Assembly: GCA_040768905.1 (NCBI GenBank)
Contig: JAXGMA010000001.1
Coordinates: 1,612,001 to 1,676,000 of the forward strand
DNA length: 64,000 nucleotides
Origin: SZUA-584 sp040768905
Lineage (GTDB): Bacteria > Bacillota > Clostridia > Christensenellales > SZUA-584
Reading direction: 5' to 3'
Each line of letters opens with the position of its first letter. Position 1 is the first letter of the stretch. This document shows, in pieces, positions 17,535 to 26,014 of the stretch. A program made the translations under genes and the position numbers. The notes beneath the pieces are model-generated. The model was not told the origin of the DNA. It saw only the letters and a program-made list of their open reading frames with translations, and ran no database searches.

Positions 17535-18680
17535 ATGTCAAAAAAGCGCAACCCCAAGGGCATGGGTACCGTTCGGCAGCGTGTCGATGGAACATATGAA
17601 GGTCGCATAGTTATCAATGGCAAACGCAAATCATTCTTTGCCAAAAAGCAAGGTGATGTTATTAAAGCTATGCGCGCTGCAAAAAAAGCTGCTGATGAGG
17701 GTATTTATTTTGAGCCAACTAAGCTAACGATAAGTAAATGGCTTGATGTTTGGCTTGACGAGCATGTAACTTCTTCTGTGAAACCTCTTACATATGCTAC
17801 ATATAAAACACAATGCGAAAATCACATCAAACCTGAGCTTGGAAAGATTAATTTACCTATGCTGAACGCGACGCAAATACAGAAACTCTATAACGACCTC
17901 TCACGGATTAAGGGGTTGTCCGCAAAGACCATCAAGAATACCCACGGAGTGCTGCATAAGGCACTCTCAAAGGCTGTAGCACTGCGATATATCAGTTATA
18001 ATCCATCGGATGCTTGTACATTACCTAAAGTTGAAAAGAAGGAAATACAGCCGTTTGAGCAAGCTGAGATAAGAGCATTCTTAGATGAAATAGCGGAAGG
18101 CGAACGGTTAAAGGATCTGTTCACCGTTGCTTTGTTTACCGGTATTCGTGAAGGCGAGATTTGCGGCCTATCTTGGGAATCGATAGACTTTGAGAGGGGT
18201 ACTATCTGTATAAAACAACAACTATCAAAGGAAAAGAAGCCTAACGCGAAATACTATATCGCTGCTACAAAAAACGATAAATCCAGAACTATCACTCCTG
18301 CACCGTTTGTTATGTCAATTCTAAAGGAAGTAAAAAGGGAGCAAAGCGAAAATAAGCTAAAGGCAGGCCGTGCTTGGTCAAACTCATGGAACTTGGTGTT
18401 TACGAATGAGATAGGTTCTCATTTATGCCCACAGACCGTGCTGAAACGCTTTAAAAGGATTGCTGCAAGAATAGGTAATCCTAGTGCTCGCTTTCATGAT
18501 TTGCGCCATACATACGCTGTTACAGCGTTACAGGAAGGTGACGATATAAAGACAGTACAAACTAACCTTGGCCATGCCACTGCATCCTTTACGTTGGATG
18601 TATACGGCCATGTCAGCGAAAAAATGAAGGCTGAGTCAGCAGCCAGAATGGAAGCGTTTATACAAAGCATTAAAAGATAA
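17535..18680 (+). CDS. Tyrosine recombinase (integrase)
   Basis: A 381-residue phage-type integrase. An N-terminal arm-binding segment (GMGTVRQRVDGTYEGRI) and a SAM-like core-binding domain (about 60-160) precede the catalytic domain, with Arg in FTGIREGEICGL, HDLRHTYAV, LGHATASFTLDVYGHV and the nucleophile Tyr in the last. The ATG at 17535 has GAGGTG 7 bases upstream; the TTG at 17529 is less likely. The gene lies on the tRNA-Ser side of the island, as expected for integration near a tRNA 3' end. Confidence 0.93.
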   Translation: MSKKRNPKGMGTVRQRVDGTYEGRIVINGKRKSFFAKKQGDVIKAMRAAKKAADEGIYFEPTKLTISKWLDVWLDEHVTSSVKPLTYATYKTQCENHIKPELGKINLPMLNATQIQKLYNDLSRIKGLSAKTIKNTHGVLHKALSKAVALRYISYNPSDACTLPKVEKKEIQPFEQAEIRAFLDEIAEGERLKDLFTVALFTGIREGEICGLSWESIDFERGTICIKQQLSKEKKPNAKYYIAATKNDKSRTITPAPFVMSILKEVKREQSENKLKAGRAWSNSWNLVFTNEIGSHLCPQTVLKRFKRIAARIGNPSARFHDLRHTYAVTALQEGDDIKTVQTNLGHATASFTLDVYGHVSEKMKAESAARMEAFIQSIKR

Positions 18681-18701
18681 TAATGGCTATTAGGTTGACT
18701 C

Positions 18702-18728
18702 ACAAAGTCTTAACGGAACCGACTTTGT
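18702..18728. repeat. 8-bp inverted repeat after the integrase
   Basis: ACAAAGTC and GACTTTGT are separated by 11 bases, 22 bases past the integrase stop. There is no T-run, so it is either a weak terminator or a protein-binding site. Confidence 0.35.
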
Positions 18729-18815
18729 CATGGCGGAAAGCAGTCTGTCGAATATCCCCCTGGCCAGATCTCTGTGTCAGAATCTATAACAGCATACTTG
18801 TTGAGGAGTAGATTG

Positions 18816-19361
18816 ATGAACGAAAATCAATGCTTTGAAAAAGAAAGAGAAAAATATAAACCAAAAAATATCAAGTTTCTTTTAATTGCAGAAGCGCCAC
18901 CTCAATATGAAAGCGGGAGATTCTTTTACTACCTTAATGTAAAAGAACAAGATAGTCTGTTCTTGGAAATAATGAAAGTTTTATATCCATCATTGTTTAT
19001 TGATAAAACCATTACGCAAATTCGTAATTGCAAAGATGAAATTCTTAACAGATTTATGAAAGATGGGTTTTATTTAATAGATGCCGTGGACACGCCGATG
19101 ATACAGAATAGTGCAAGTTACAAAAAGGGAAAAATTAAAGATTCCCTTAATGAGCTTAAAGAAAAATTAAATAATTTGGTTGATCAAAATACTCAAGTTA
19201 TTCTGATTTCAAAAAATGTGTATGATGTTTGTTATAAAGAATTAGGAATAAGCGGATACAATATATCTAATATTGAGATGCTTGATTTCCCGGGGTCGGG
19301 CAAACAGATAATATTTCGAGAGAAATTTGGGAAATTAATAAGAACACTAGTTAACAAATAG
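18816..19361 (+). CDS. Uncharacterised protein with uracil-DNA-glycosylase-fold features (island cargo)
   Basis: A 181-residue protein that I do not recognise as a named family. Its N-terminal segment IKFLLIAEAPPQYESGRFFY resembles the first motif of the uracil-DNA-glycosylase superfamily (GEAPG-like loop then an aromatic), and PGSGKQIIFREKF near the C-terminus is placed like its second motif. The usual catalytic residues are not clear, so enzymatic activity is uncertain. The ATG at 18816 has GAGGAG 7 bases upstream and is preferred over the GTG at 18774. AT-rich composition matches the island, and its place between integrase and attachment site is where satellites carry accessory genes, including phage-interference genes. 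Confidence 0.55.
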   Translation: MNENQCFEKEREKYKPKNIKFLLIAEAPPQYESGRFFYYLNVKEQDSLFLEIMKVLYPSLFIDKTITQIRNCKDEILNRFMKDGFYLIDAVDTPMIQNSASYKKGKIKDSLNELKEKLNNLVDQNTQVILISKNVYDVCYKELGISGYNISNIEMLDFPGSGKQIIFREKFGKLIRTLVNK

Positions 19362-19375
19362 CCATATAAAAACCT

Positions 19376-19399
19376 ATAAGGGGTAAAATAAGGGGTAAA
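19376..19399. repeat. Perfect tandem 12-bp repeat at the island end
   Basis: ATAAGGGGTAAA occurs twice without a gap (19376-19387 and 19388-19399), 14 bases after the cargo gene stop. Short direct repeats near an island end are typical of integrase arm-binding sites. Confidence 0.6.
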
Positions 19400-19415
19400 T
19401 TGCCCTACACACATT

Positions 19416-19451
19416 AAAAAAAGCCCATTTGTCCGATAATTAGGGGCTTTT
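19416..19451 (-). terminator. Intrinsic terminator of tRNA-Ser
   Basis: On the minus strand AAAAGCCC pairs with GGGCTTTT across a 17-base loop and is followed by a T-run. It lies directly 3' of the tRNA-Ser gene. Confidence 0.65.
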
Positions 19452-19454
19452 CTC

Positions 19455-19545
19455 TGGCGGAGAGAGAGGGATTCGAACCCTCGTCACGGTTCCCCGTGAA
19501 CACGATTTCCAGTCGTGCGCCTTCGACCAGCTCAGCCATCTCTCC
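19455..19545 (-). tRNA. tRNA-Ser (anticodon GGA)
   Basis: The minus strand folds as a class II tRNA of 91 bases including an encoded CCA. The acceptor GGAGAGA pairs with TCTCTCC, the anticodon loop CTGGAAA gives GGA, there is a long variable arm, and the T-arm is GGTTCGAATCC. It is the probable attachment site of the adjacent island, whose integrase lies on its 3' side. Confidence 0.95.
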
Positions 19546-19654
19546 ATATCACGCGAGGGATATTCTATCATACGCATCCTAAAATAACAATACAATAACA
19601 GACATTTGTATTGTTTTGTTGAGCTTCGGTTTGGCTGTTCCGGAAATATGGTTT

Positions 19655-19996
19655 TCAGCCGGGCGGCCATCCCATCGCGCGCCCCCCAAGCAAATGAAAA
19701 TGCAGGTGATCCACGCTTTGCCCGCCGTCCGGCCCCGTATTTGTCACGATGCGGAAGCCGCCTTCAAGGCCAAGTTCTTTGGATAGCTGACACATAACAC
19801 GAAGGATGTGTGCCGCAATTTCATACTCGCCGTCGCCAAGCTGCAAAACAGATGCTGCGTGCTTTTTTGGGATCACCAGTACATGCACGGGCGCTTTCGG
19901 GTCAATATCCCGAAAAGCAAGCACACGCTCGTCCTCGTAGACTTTAGAGGATGGGATTTCGCCCGCAACGATTTTACAGAACAAACAGTCTTTCAT
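19655..19996 (-). CDS. HIT-family nucleotide hydrolase/transferase
   Basis: A 113-residue HIT protein. An N-terminal CLFCKI zinc-type motif is present, and the histidine triad appears in QSVDHLHFHLLGGR at the C-terminus. Family members hydrolyse AMP-lysine-type or dinucleotide substrates. It follows mtaB directly and ends the heat-shock-operon transcript, a common clostridial arrangement. Confidence 0.92.
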   Translation of the reverse strand: MKDCLFCKIVAGEIPSSKVYEDERVLAFRDIDPKAPVHVLVIPKKHAASVLQLGDGEYEIAAHILRVMCQLSKELGLEGGFRIVTNTGPDGGQSVDHLHFHLLGGRAMGWPPG

Positions 19997-21274
19997 TCAT
20001 GCTCCTTTTTCGGTTCCAAAAACAACCTTGCCTTTTATGCTTTTCAGTGTTACCGATTTGAGGTCATTTTTTTTTGCAATGGCGGCCACACGTGTGTACC
20101 GTTCGCAAAAACCCTCCATACAACCGTTAAAAACCGCCGACGGCTCCTCAAACAGCACGTAGGCATTTTTCCCCATACGGCTTTGCAGAAAATCCTTCTC
20201 CAGCATATCGCCCAGCGCCATAAGCTGTGCCGCACGGTTTTTTGCTATGGTTTTTTGGACACGCGGTTTTAAGCTGTATGCCTTCGTGCCTTCCCGAGGC
20301 GAATACGGGAATACATGCACGCGTGAGAACGCAGCCTTTTCGACAAAAGTCAATGTCTGCGCGTGTTCCTCATCCGTTTCACCCGGAAATCCGGTGATCA
20401 GATCTGTTGTGACGGCCGGGGCATCGAACGCCTGCCGCAGTAAAGATAGAAAGTCCATATACTCTTTTGGCGTGTAAGGACGGTTCATGCGTTTTAAGAC
20501 TGATTCCGAACCGCTTTGCAGAGAAAGATGAAAATGCGGGCAGAGGTTGTCTGCCGATGCCGCCTGCCTGACAAAATCTTCACCGAGCAGACCGGGCTCC
20601 AGCGAACCCAAACGTATGCGTACACCGTGCAAGCTGCCAAGCGCCTTGATGATGTCCCCAAGCCCCTTTCCCCCATGACTGTACGATGCAAGATTTATCC
20701 CTGTGAGCACGATCTCCTTCACGTCGTGCTCGGCCAATATTTGCGCTTCGTCAATTACCTCAGTAAAATCGCGCGAACGCGAACGTCCGCGTACATAAGG
20801 AATGATGCAGTAGCTGCAAAAACAATCGCAGCCCTCCTGGATTTTAAGGACGCCGCGCGTGCGGTTGAGCGCGTTTCCTGCGCGCAGAGGCTCGTAACCG
20901 CAGCCGCTCAGCTTATGAGTCAAGTCAATCCCCGAAGCGCCCGCAAGAAGCTGTTCCGCCACCTCGACGATTCGTCCGCGCCCGTCTGTTCCTAAAACGG
21001 CGCTCACGCCCTCCATGCCAAGGATCTGCTCCGCAGCCCTTTGCGCCAAGCACCCCGTCACGATCACATGGCCGTTCTTGACGGCGCGCCGTATCGCTGC
21101 ACGGGATTTTTTATCCGCCACAGCAGTGACTGTACAGGTGTTGACGATAATGATATCCGCAGGCATCCCAAACTCTGCTGTTTCATAGCCATGCTGCGCA
21201 AAAAGCGCCTGCATCGATGCAGAATCATAAGCATTGACCTTGCATCCTAGCGTTAAAAAAGATACCTTTTTCAC
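19997..21274 (-). CDS. mtaB: tRNA (N6-threonylcarbamoyladenosine(37)-C2)-methylthiotransferase
   Basis: A 425-residue radical-SAM methylthiotransferase. The N-terminal UPF0004 domain has conserved Cys in TLGCKVN, VNTCTVT and VTGCLAQ, which bind the auxiliary cluster. The radical-SAM motif is CDCFCSYCIIPYVRG (CxxxCxxC), and a TRAM-like C-terminal region follows. It makes ms2t6A at position 37 of tRNAs reading ANN codons. The short N-terminal form and the segment TLGCKVNAYDS fit MtaB rather than MiaB or RimO. The GTG start overlaps the rsmE stop by 4 bases. Confidence 0.93.
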   Translation of the reverse strand: MKKVSFLTLGCKVNAYDSASMQALFAQHGYETAEFGMPADIIIVNTCTVTAVADKKSRAAIRRAVKNGHVIVTGCLAQRAAEQILGMEGVSAVLGTDGRGRIVEVAEQLLAGASGIDLTHKLSGCGYEPLRAGNALNRTRGVLKIQEGCDCFCSYCIIPYVRGRSRSRDFTEVIDEAQILAEHDVKEIVLTGINLASYSHGGKGLGDIIKALGSLHGVRIRLGSLEPGLLGEDFVRQAASADNLCPHFHLSLQSGSESVLKRMNRPYTPKEYMDFLSLLRQAFDAPAVTTDLITGFPGETDEEHAQTLTFVEKAAFSRVHVFPYSPREGTKAYSLKPRVQKTIAKNRAAQLMALGDMLEKDFLQSRMGKNAYVLFEEPSAVFNGCMEGFCERYTRVAAIAKKNDLKSVTLKSIKGKVVFGTEKGA

Positions 21275-21984
21275 ATCTGCCCCTTGTCATACATAACAGC
21301 CGCGAGCACCGCGATACCGGCAGTCTCTGTACGCATGATACGCGGCCCCAGCGTGACGGATAAGCCGCCCGCCTGCTGCATAGCCTTTACTTCGCCCCGG
21401 GTAAATCCGCCCTCGGAACCGATCACGATGCCAATATCGCGCGCCTGCCCTGCAAGCGCCGTTTTGAGCGTTGTGTGTTTTTCTTCCTCCCAGCACACGA
21501 TCAGCGCTTCGTGGTTTTTCATATGCAATGTTGCATCTTCAAAGCTTTTGATGTCTGAGACAGGCGGCAGTAAACTGCGTCCGCACTGTTTCACAGCTGC
21601 CAGCACGACGCGGCGCAGCCTGGATACATCCTTTGGCCTCTTGACGCAACGCGCTGATAAGAACGGCACGATGGCTTTTACGCCAAGCTCGACAGCTTTT
21701 TGCACGATCTCTTCCATCTTTGCCGCCTTGGGATAGGCTTGATAAAGCGTCACGGCGATATCGGGCTCACACATATTTCGCACACGCGCCGTGATTTGCG
21801 CTTTGACATCAGCCCCCACAGCATCCGTGATACGGCACATATAATCGCTTCCCGTACCATCGAAGGCAATAAAAGTATCGCCAGGCTGCATGCGCAGCAC
21901 GTTTTTGATATGGTTGGCTTCCTCTCCCTTGATTTTAAGGCTGTCTTCACGTATATCCGCGCTGTTAACAAAAAACCTATACAC
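21271..21984 (-). CDS. rsmE: 16S rRNA (uracil(1498)-N3)-methyltransferase
   Basis: A 237-residue SPOUT-fold methyltransferase. An N-terminal PUA-like region (KIKGEEANHIKNVLRM) precedes the C-terminal trefoil-knot domain with IGSEGGFTRGEV and LGPRIMRTETA, the SAM-binding knot motifs of RsmE. It methylates U1498 in 16S rRNA. The GTG start overlaps the prmA stop by 8 bases, and it is part of the heat-shock operon as in many Firmicutes. Confidence 0.94.
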   Translation of the reverse strand: MYRFFVNSADIREDSLKIKGEEANHIKNVLRMQPGDTFIAFDGTGSDYMCRITDAVGADVKAQITARVRNMCEPDIAVTLYQAYPKAAKMEEIVQKAVELGVKAIVPFLSARCVKRPKDVSRLRRVVLAAVKQCGRSLLPPVSDIKSFEDATLHMKNHEALIVCWEEEKHTTLKTALAGQARDIGIVIGSEGGFTRGEVKAMQQAGGLSVTLGPRIMRTETAGIAVLAAVMYDKGQM

Positions 21985-22900
21985 CGCGTTTCACCGCCGC
22001 AAGTGCACACCAGTCGCCCATGCGCTGTGTATCTATCACCGAAAAATTTCTGTTTTCAAGAGATCTTAAAACTTCGGGAAGGCGTTCTTCGATAATGCCT
22101 GACATGATATATACACCTTTATCCGATAGATAATTTGCAGCTTCTCTATTAAGCTTGATGATGATATCAGCAATGATGTTGGCTAAAATAACATCAAACT
22201 TTTCTTCATCCGCATTTTGCAGTAAATCCGATTCGCGTACCGAATAGTTATTTACGCCGTTGGTCTGCGCATTTTCTTTGGCGACGCGCACACTGATGCC
22301 GTCATAATCAAGCGCGAGCACACGCTGTGCGCCGAGCTTTGCAGCCGCGATTCCGAGTATGCCAGAGCCGCAGCCCACATCTATCACAGCCGCGTCTTTG
22401 GGCATATACTTTTGCAGCAGTTCAAGACACATACGCGTGGTTTCATGTACGCCCGATCCAAAAGCCATGCCTGGATCTATTTCAACAACGATATCGTCAT
22501 CATGCGCGTCAAGGGTTTCCCACGTCGGCTTGACGACGATGCGTCCGGCCGCGCGGAAAGTGCCAAAATGCTTTTTGAAATTTTCATTCCAATCAGCATC
22601 CTGAACAGTATTGACTGAGAATAACAGCCCCTCCGCTTCGGGTTTGCCGAGCAGTTTGAGGCTCTCGATACGTCCCCTGATATAGGCCTGAACGCCCTCA
22701 AAGTCGTACTCGCCGTAATAGGCTTTGACGACCACGTTGCCGTTGCTTTCCTGGGATATATCGGTTAACTCATCACCTTGCGCGGCAGGTATGCTGCCTC
22801 CGACGATCTCTACGCCGTGTGCCCCTGCATCCAGCAGCACTGACGATATAATATCCGACATTTCCTCAGATGTATCGACACAAACCTGTTTCCAGTTCAT
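21977..22900 (-). CDS. prmA: Ribosomal protein L11 methyltransferase
   Basis: A 307-residue class I SAM-dependent methyltransferase. An N-terminal L11-recognition domain is followed by motif I VIDVGCGSGILGIAAAKLGA and the catalytic-region VILANIIADII. It trimethylates ribosomal protein L11. The ATG overlaps the dnaJ stop in an ATGA junction, indicating translational coupling, and the dnaJ-prmA-rsmE order is conserved in Gram-positive bacteria. Confidence 0.94.
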   Translation of the reverse strand: MNWKQVCVDTSEEMSDIISSVLLDAGAHGVEIVGGSIPAAQGDELTDISQESNGNVVVKAYYGEYDFEGVQAYIRGRIESLKLLGKPEAEGLLFSVNTVQDADWNENFKKHFGTFRAAGRIVVKPTWETLDAHDDDIVVEIDPGMAFGSGVHETTRMCLELLQKYMPKDAAVIDVGCGSGILGIAAAKLGAQRVLALDYDGISVRVAKENAQTNGVNNYSVRESDLLQNADEEKFDVILANIIADIIIKLNREAANYLSDKGVYIMSGIIEERLPEVLRSLENRNFSVIDTQRMGDWCALAAVKRGV

Positions 22901-24000
22901 TTTCCCATAACTCTTTCAAAAAAACTTTTTTCCTTTTTGCCCAGCTTATCAAACTCGCGTAACAATGTTTTTTGTTTTTCACTGAGTTTGTTTGGCACTT
23001 CGACTTTTACGCGCACATAAAGACTGCCCTTCTTATTTGAATGCAATTGGGTGATGCCCTTGTCTTTAAGGCGGAAGACGGTGCCCGTCTGGGTGCCCTC
23101 AGCCATCTTATACTTGGCTTTGCCCTCAAGTGTCGGCACGGTCAGTTCTGCACCCAATGCTGCATCCACAAAGGTGACCGGCATCTCAATGATAAGATCA
23201 TATCCTTCACGCGCGAAATACTTATGCGGCATTACCGTAATGTATATCTGCAAATCACCCGGCTGGCCCCCGCGCTGTCCTGCGCCGCCTTCGCCGCGTA
23301 TCGTAATCACCTGTCTGTTGTCAATCCCAGCTGGTATGTTGACGCTGAGCGTCTTTGGTTTGACAGATGCGCCCCGGCCTTTGCATTCAGGACACGGATC
23401 CTTGATGACCTGCCCGCGCCCGCCGCAGTCGGGACAGTCCACCACATTGACGAAACTGCCAAAAGCCGTGTTGCGCTGCTGGCGGATCTGTCCCGCACCG
23501 CCGCAGGCAGAGCATGTTTTAGGTTCAGAGTCTTTGCGCGTACCGGATCCTGCGCATGCATCACACGTTTGTTCCTTATTGAGGCGCACCTCTTTTTTCA
23601 CGCCGAACGCGGCTTCTTCGAAAGTGATCTTCAGTTCCATACGCAGATCTGCGCCATGTACCGGGCCTGAACGCCGCGAAGATCTGCCGCCGCCGAAGAA
23701 TGATTCAAAAATATCACCGAAGCCGCCCATGAAGTCATCAAAGCCGCCGAAACCGCCGAAACCGCCGCCGTTTTCAAACGCAGCATGCCCGAAGTTGTCA
23801 TACTGCTGCCTTTTCTGCGAATCAGACAACACACTGTAGGCTTCACTGGCTTCTTTGAATTTTTCAGCCGCTTCCTCTTTTTTTTGATTTACATCGGGAT
23901 GATATTTTTTTGCGAGCTTTCTGTAAGCTTTTTTGATGTCCTCACTGCCCGCCTGCCTGTCGACGCCGAGAACTTCGTAGTAGTCACGTTTACTTGCCAA
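22897..24000 (-). CDS. dnaJ: Chaperone DnaJ (Hsp40)
   Basis: A 367-residue type I Hsp40. The J domain has the HPD motif (KKYHPDVN), then a Gly/Phe-rich region (FGGFGGFDDF), a zinc-binding domain with four CxxCxGxG-type repeats (CDACAGSG, CSACGGAG, CPDCGGRG, CPECKGRG) and the C-terminal substrate-binding domains. It delivers clients to DnaK and stimulates its ATPase. It starts at TTG with GAGGCGG upstream. A 137-base gap separates it from dnaK; I see no gene there, only a weak imperfect hairpin. Confidence 0.96.
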   Translation of the reverse strand: MASKRDYYEVLGVDRQAGSEDIKKAYRKLAKKYHPDVNQKKEEAAEKFKEASEAYSVLSDSQKRQQYDNFGHAAFENGGGFGGFGGFDDFMGGFGDIFESFFGGGRSSRRSGPVHGADLRMELKITFEEAAFGVKKEVRLNKEQTCDACAGSGTRKDSEPKTCSACGGAGQIRQQRNTAFGSFVNVVDCPDCGGRGQVIKDPCPECKGRGASVKPKTLSVNIPAGIDNRQVITIRGEGGAGQRGGQPGDLQIYITVMPHKYFAREGYDLIIEMPVTFVDAALGAELTVPTLEGKAKYKMAEGTQTGTVFRLKDKGITQLHSNKKGSLYVRVKVEVPNKLSEKQKTLLREFDKLGKKEKSFFERVMGK

Positions 24001-24137
24001 ACTTAAAACACCGCCTCAACAAATTGATAAGTATCTGCCTGCCAGTCCATAGGGCCGGCTGACATCCGAAAAGCCAAAGCGCGTGTTGTAAAACGTTCTG
24101 GCTTCCGGCAATTGAAAATCGGTAAATCTAATTTTTC

Positions 24138-25988
24138 TTATTTTTTATCGTCGTCAACGACCTCATAATCGGCGTCAACAACATTGTCGTCCGGCGGCGG
24201 CGCCTGCTCCTGGCCGCTCTGTGCACCCGGCTGACCGCCTGCAGCCTGCTGTGCGTTCTGCTGCTGATAGATCTTGCCGAATATATCGTATGAGACCTGC
24301 GAAAGTTTCTCCGCAGCAGCCTTTATGGCCTCTAAGTCCTCACCCGCAAGCGCCGATTTGACAGCGGCTATCTCCGCGTCTATCTTGCCCTTGTCATCAC
24401 TGCCGACTTTATCGCCCAAATCCTTGAGCGTCTTCTCTGTCTGGAATACGAGCGCGTCCGCGTTGTTGCGTGTCTCCACTTTTTCTTTTTCCTTTTTGTC
24501 GGCTTCGGCAAACTGTTCAGCGTCCTTGACCGCTTTGTCAATATCCTCTTTTGACATGTTCGTTGAGGCTGTGATCGTGACTTTTTGTTCATTGCCTGTG
24601 CCAAGATCCTTCGCGGAAACATGTACGATACCGTTTGCGTCTATGTCAAAAGTCACTTCTATCTGCGGAACACCTCTTGGTGCCGGCGGTATGCCTGTCA
24701 GATTGAAACGCCCAAGCGTCTTGTTGTGCGCCGCCATTTCCCTCTCGCCCTGAAGCACATGAATCTCCACACTGGTTTGCCCGTCTGCTGCCGTTGAAAA
24801 TATCTGGCTCTTTTTCGTGGGTATGGTGGTGTTGCGCTCGATAAGCTTTGTGCACACGCCTCCCAATGTTTCGATGCCCAGCGAAAGAGGCGTCACGTCA
24901 AGCAGCACGATGTCGTTGACCTCGCCGCCGATCACGCCGGCCTGAATCGCCGCGCCGATAGCCACGCACTCATCCGGATTGATGCCTTTATACGGATCTT
25001 TGCCTGTGATCTCTTTGACTTTTTCCTGCACGGCCGGTATGCGGGTCGAACCACCCACCAGTATCACCCGTGCAATATCAGAGACTTTTATACCGGCGTC
25101 TTCAAGCGCTTTGCGCAGCGGCACAGCTGTTTTCTCCACCAGATCCGCAGTCAGTTCATTGAATTTTGCGCGTGTCAGCGTCATATCAAGATGCTTCGGC
25201 CCGGTCGCATCAGCCGTAATAAACGGCAGATTGATGCTGGCCTGCAGCACGCCCGAGAGCTCGACCTTGGCTTTTTCCGCTGCTTCGTTGATACGCTGCA
25301 TGGCCATTTTATCTTTTGACAGATCGATGCCCTGCGACTTTTTAAACTCTGACACGATGTAGTCCATCACTTTGTGGTCGAAATCATCGCCGCCAAGACG
25401 GTTGTTGCCGTTTGTGGCCAGCACTTCAAAGACGCCGTCACCGATCTCAAGTATCGACACGTCAAATGTGCCGCCGCCCAAGTCGAAAACGAGGATCTTT
25501 TGTTCTTCGCCTTTGTCCATCCCGTATGCAAGCGATGCTGCCGTAGGCTCGTTGATGATGCGCTGTACGTTAAGTCCGGCTATGCGCCCCGCATCTTTGG
25601 TGGCCTGGCGCTGGCTGTCCGTAAAATATGCCGGCACCGTGATCACCGCATCTGTCACAGTTTCTCCAAGATACGCTTCAGCATCCGTTTTGAGCTTTTG
25701 CAGTATCATTGCAGATATCTCCTGCGGCGTGTAAGTTTTTCCGTCAATGTTCACTTTTCTGTCAGTGCCCATGTCCCGCTTAATTGAACTGATCGTCCTT
25801 TCAGGGTTTGTGATGGCTTGGTTTTTTGCCACTTTTCCCACAAGACGCTCACCCGTATTGGAAAACGCGACAACAGAAGGCGTTGTCCTGCTGCCTTCCG
25901 CGTTAGTGATAACCGTCGGTTCGCCGCCTTCCATCACTGCCACGCATGAATTTGTTGTTCCAAGGTCTATGCCTATAATCTTTCCCAT
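24138..25988 (-). CDS. dnaK: Chaperone DnaK (Hsp70)
   Basis: A 616-residue Hsp70. The ATPase domain starts GIIGIDLGTTNSCVAV-like (GKIIGIDLGTTNS), with VFDLGGGTFDVSIL and VGGSTRIP. A substrate-binding domain and a helical lid follow, with a Gln/Pro/acidic tail ending VVDADYEVVDDDKK. It is an ATP-driven folding chaperone working with DnaJ and GrpE. The ATG at 25988 has AGGAGG upstream. It is part of the CIRCE-controlled operon. Confidence 0.97.
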   Translation of the reverse strand: MGKIIGIDLGTTNSCVAVMEGGEPTVITNAEGSRTTPSVVAFSNTGERLVGKVAKNQAITNPERTISSIKRDMGTDRKVNIDGKTYTPQEISAMILQKLKTDAEAYLGETVTDAVITVPAYFTDSQRQATKDAGRIAGLNVQRIINEPTAASLAYGMDKGEEQKILVFDLGGGTFDVSILEIGDGVFEVLATNGNNRLGGDDFDHKVMDYIVSEFKKSQGIDLSKDKMAMQRINEAAEKAKVELSGVLQASINLPFITADATGPKHLDMTLTRAKFNELTADLVEKTAVPLRKALEDAGIKVSDIARVILVGGSTRIPAVQEKVKEITGKDPYKGINPDECVAIGAAIQAGVIGGEVNDIVLLDVTPLSLGIETLGGVCTKLIERNTTIPTKKSQIFSTAADGQTSVEIHVLQGEREMAAHNKTLGRFNLTGIPPAPRGVPQIEVTFDIDANGIVHVSAKDLGTGNEQKVTITASTNMSKEDIDKAVKDAEQFAEADKKEKEKVETRNNADALVFQTEKTLKDLGDKVGSDDKGKIDAEIAAVKSALAGEDLEAIKAAAEKLSQVSYDIFGKIYQQQNAQQAAGGQPGAQSGQEQAPPPDDNVVDADYEVVDDDKK

Positions 25989-26014
25989 TGTCTTTACCTC
26001 CTAATAAAAATATA

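Larger units (their letters stand above)
13374..19415. mobile_element. Integrative island of phage-satellite (PICI-like) type beside tRNA-Ser
   Basis: Gene order: small HTH, primase-helicase, Xis-like, Cro-like (minus) diverging from XRE repressor, integrase, cargo (plus), then tRNA-Ser. This is the int-repressor/regulator-xis-pri-rep core of Gram-positive phage-inducible chromosomal islands. No phage structural genes, terminase or conjugation genes are present. The AT-rich composition contrasts with the flanking core on the tRNA side. The left boundary is uncertain: I found no duplicate of the tRNA 3' end there, and an IS3 wreck abuts that side. Confidence 0.6.

Noticed and set aside
23041..23839. 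Long plus-strand frames (209 and 262 codons) opposite dnaJ
   Set aside because: They are antisense shadows of a GC-rich conserved gene with no domain of their own.
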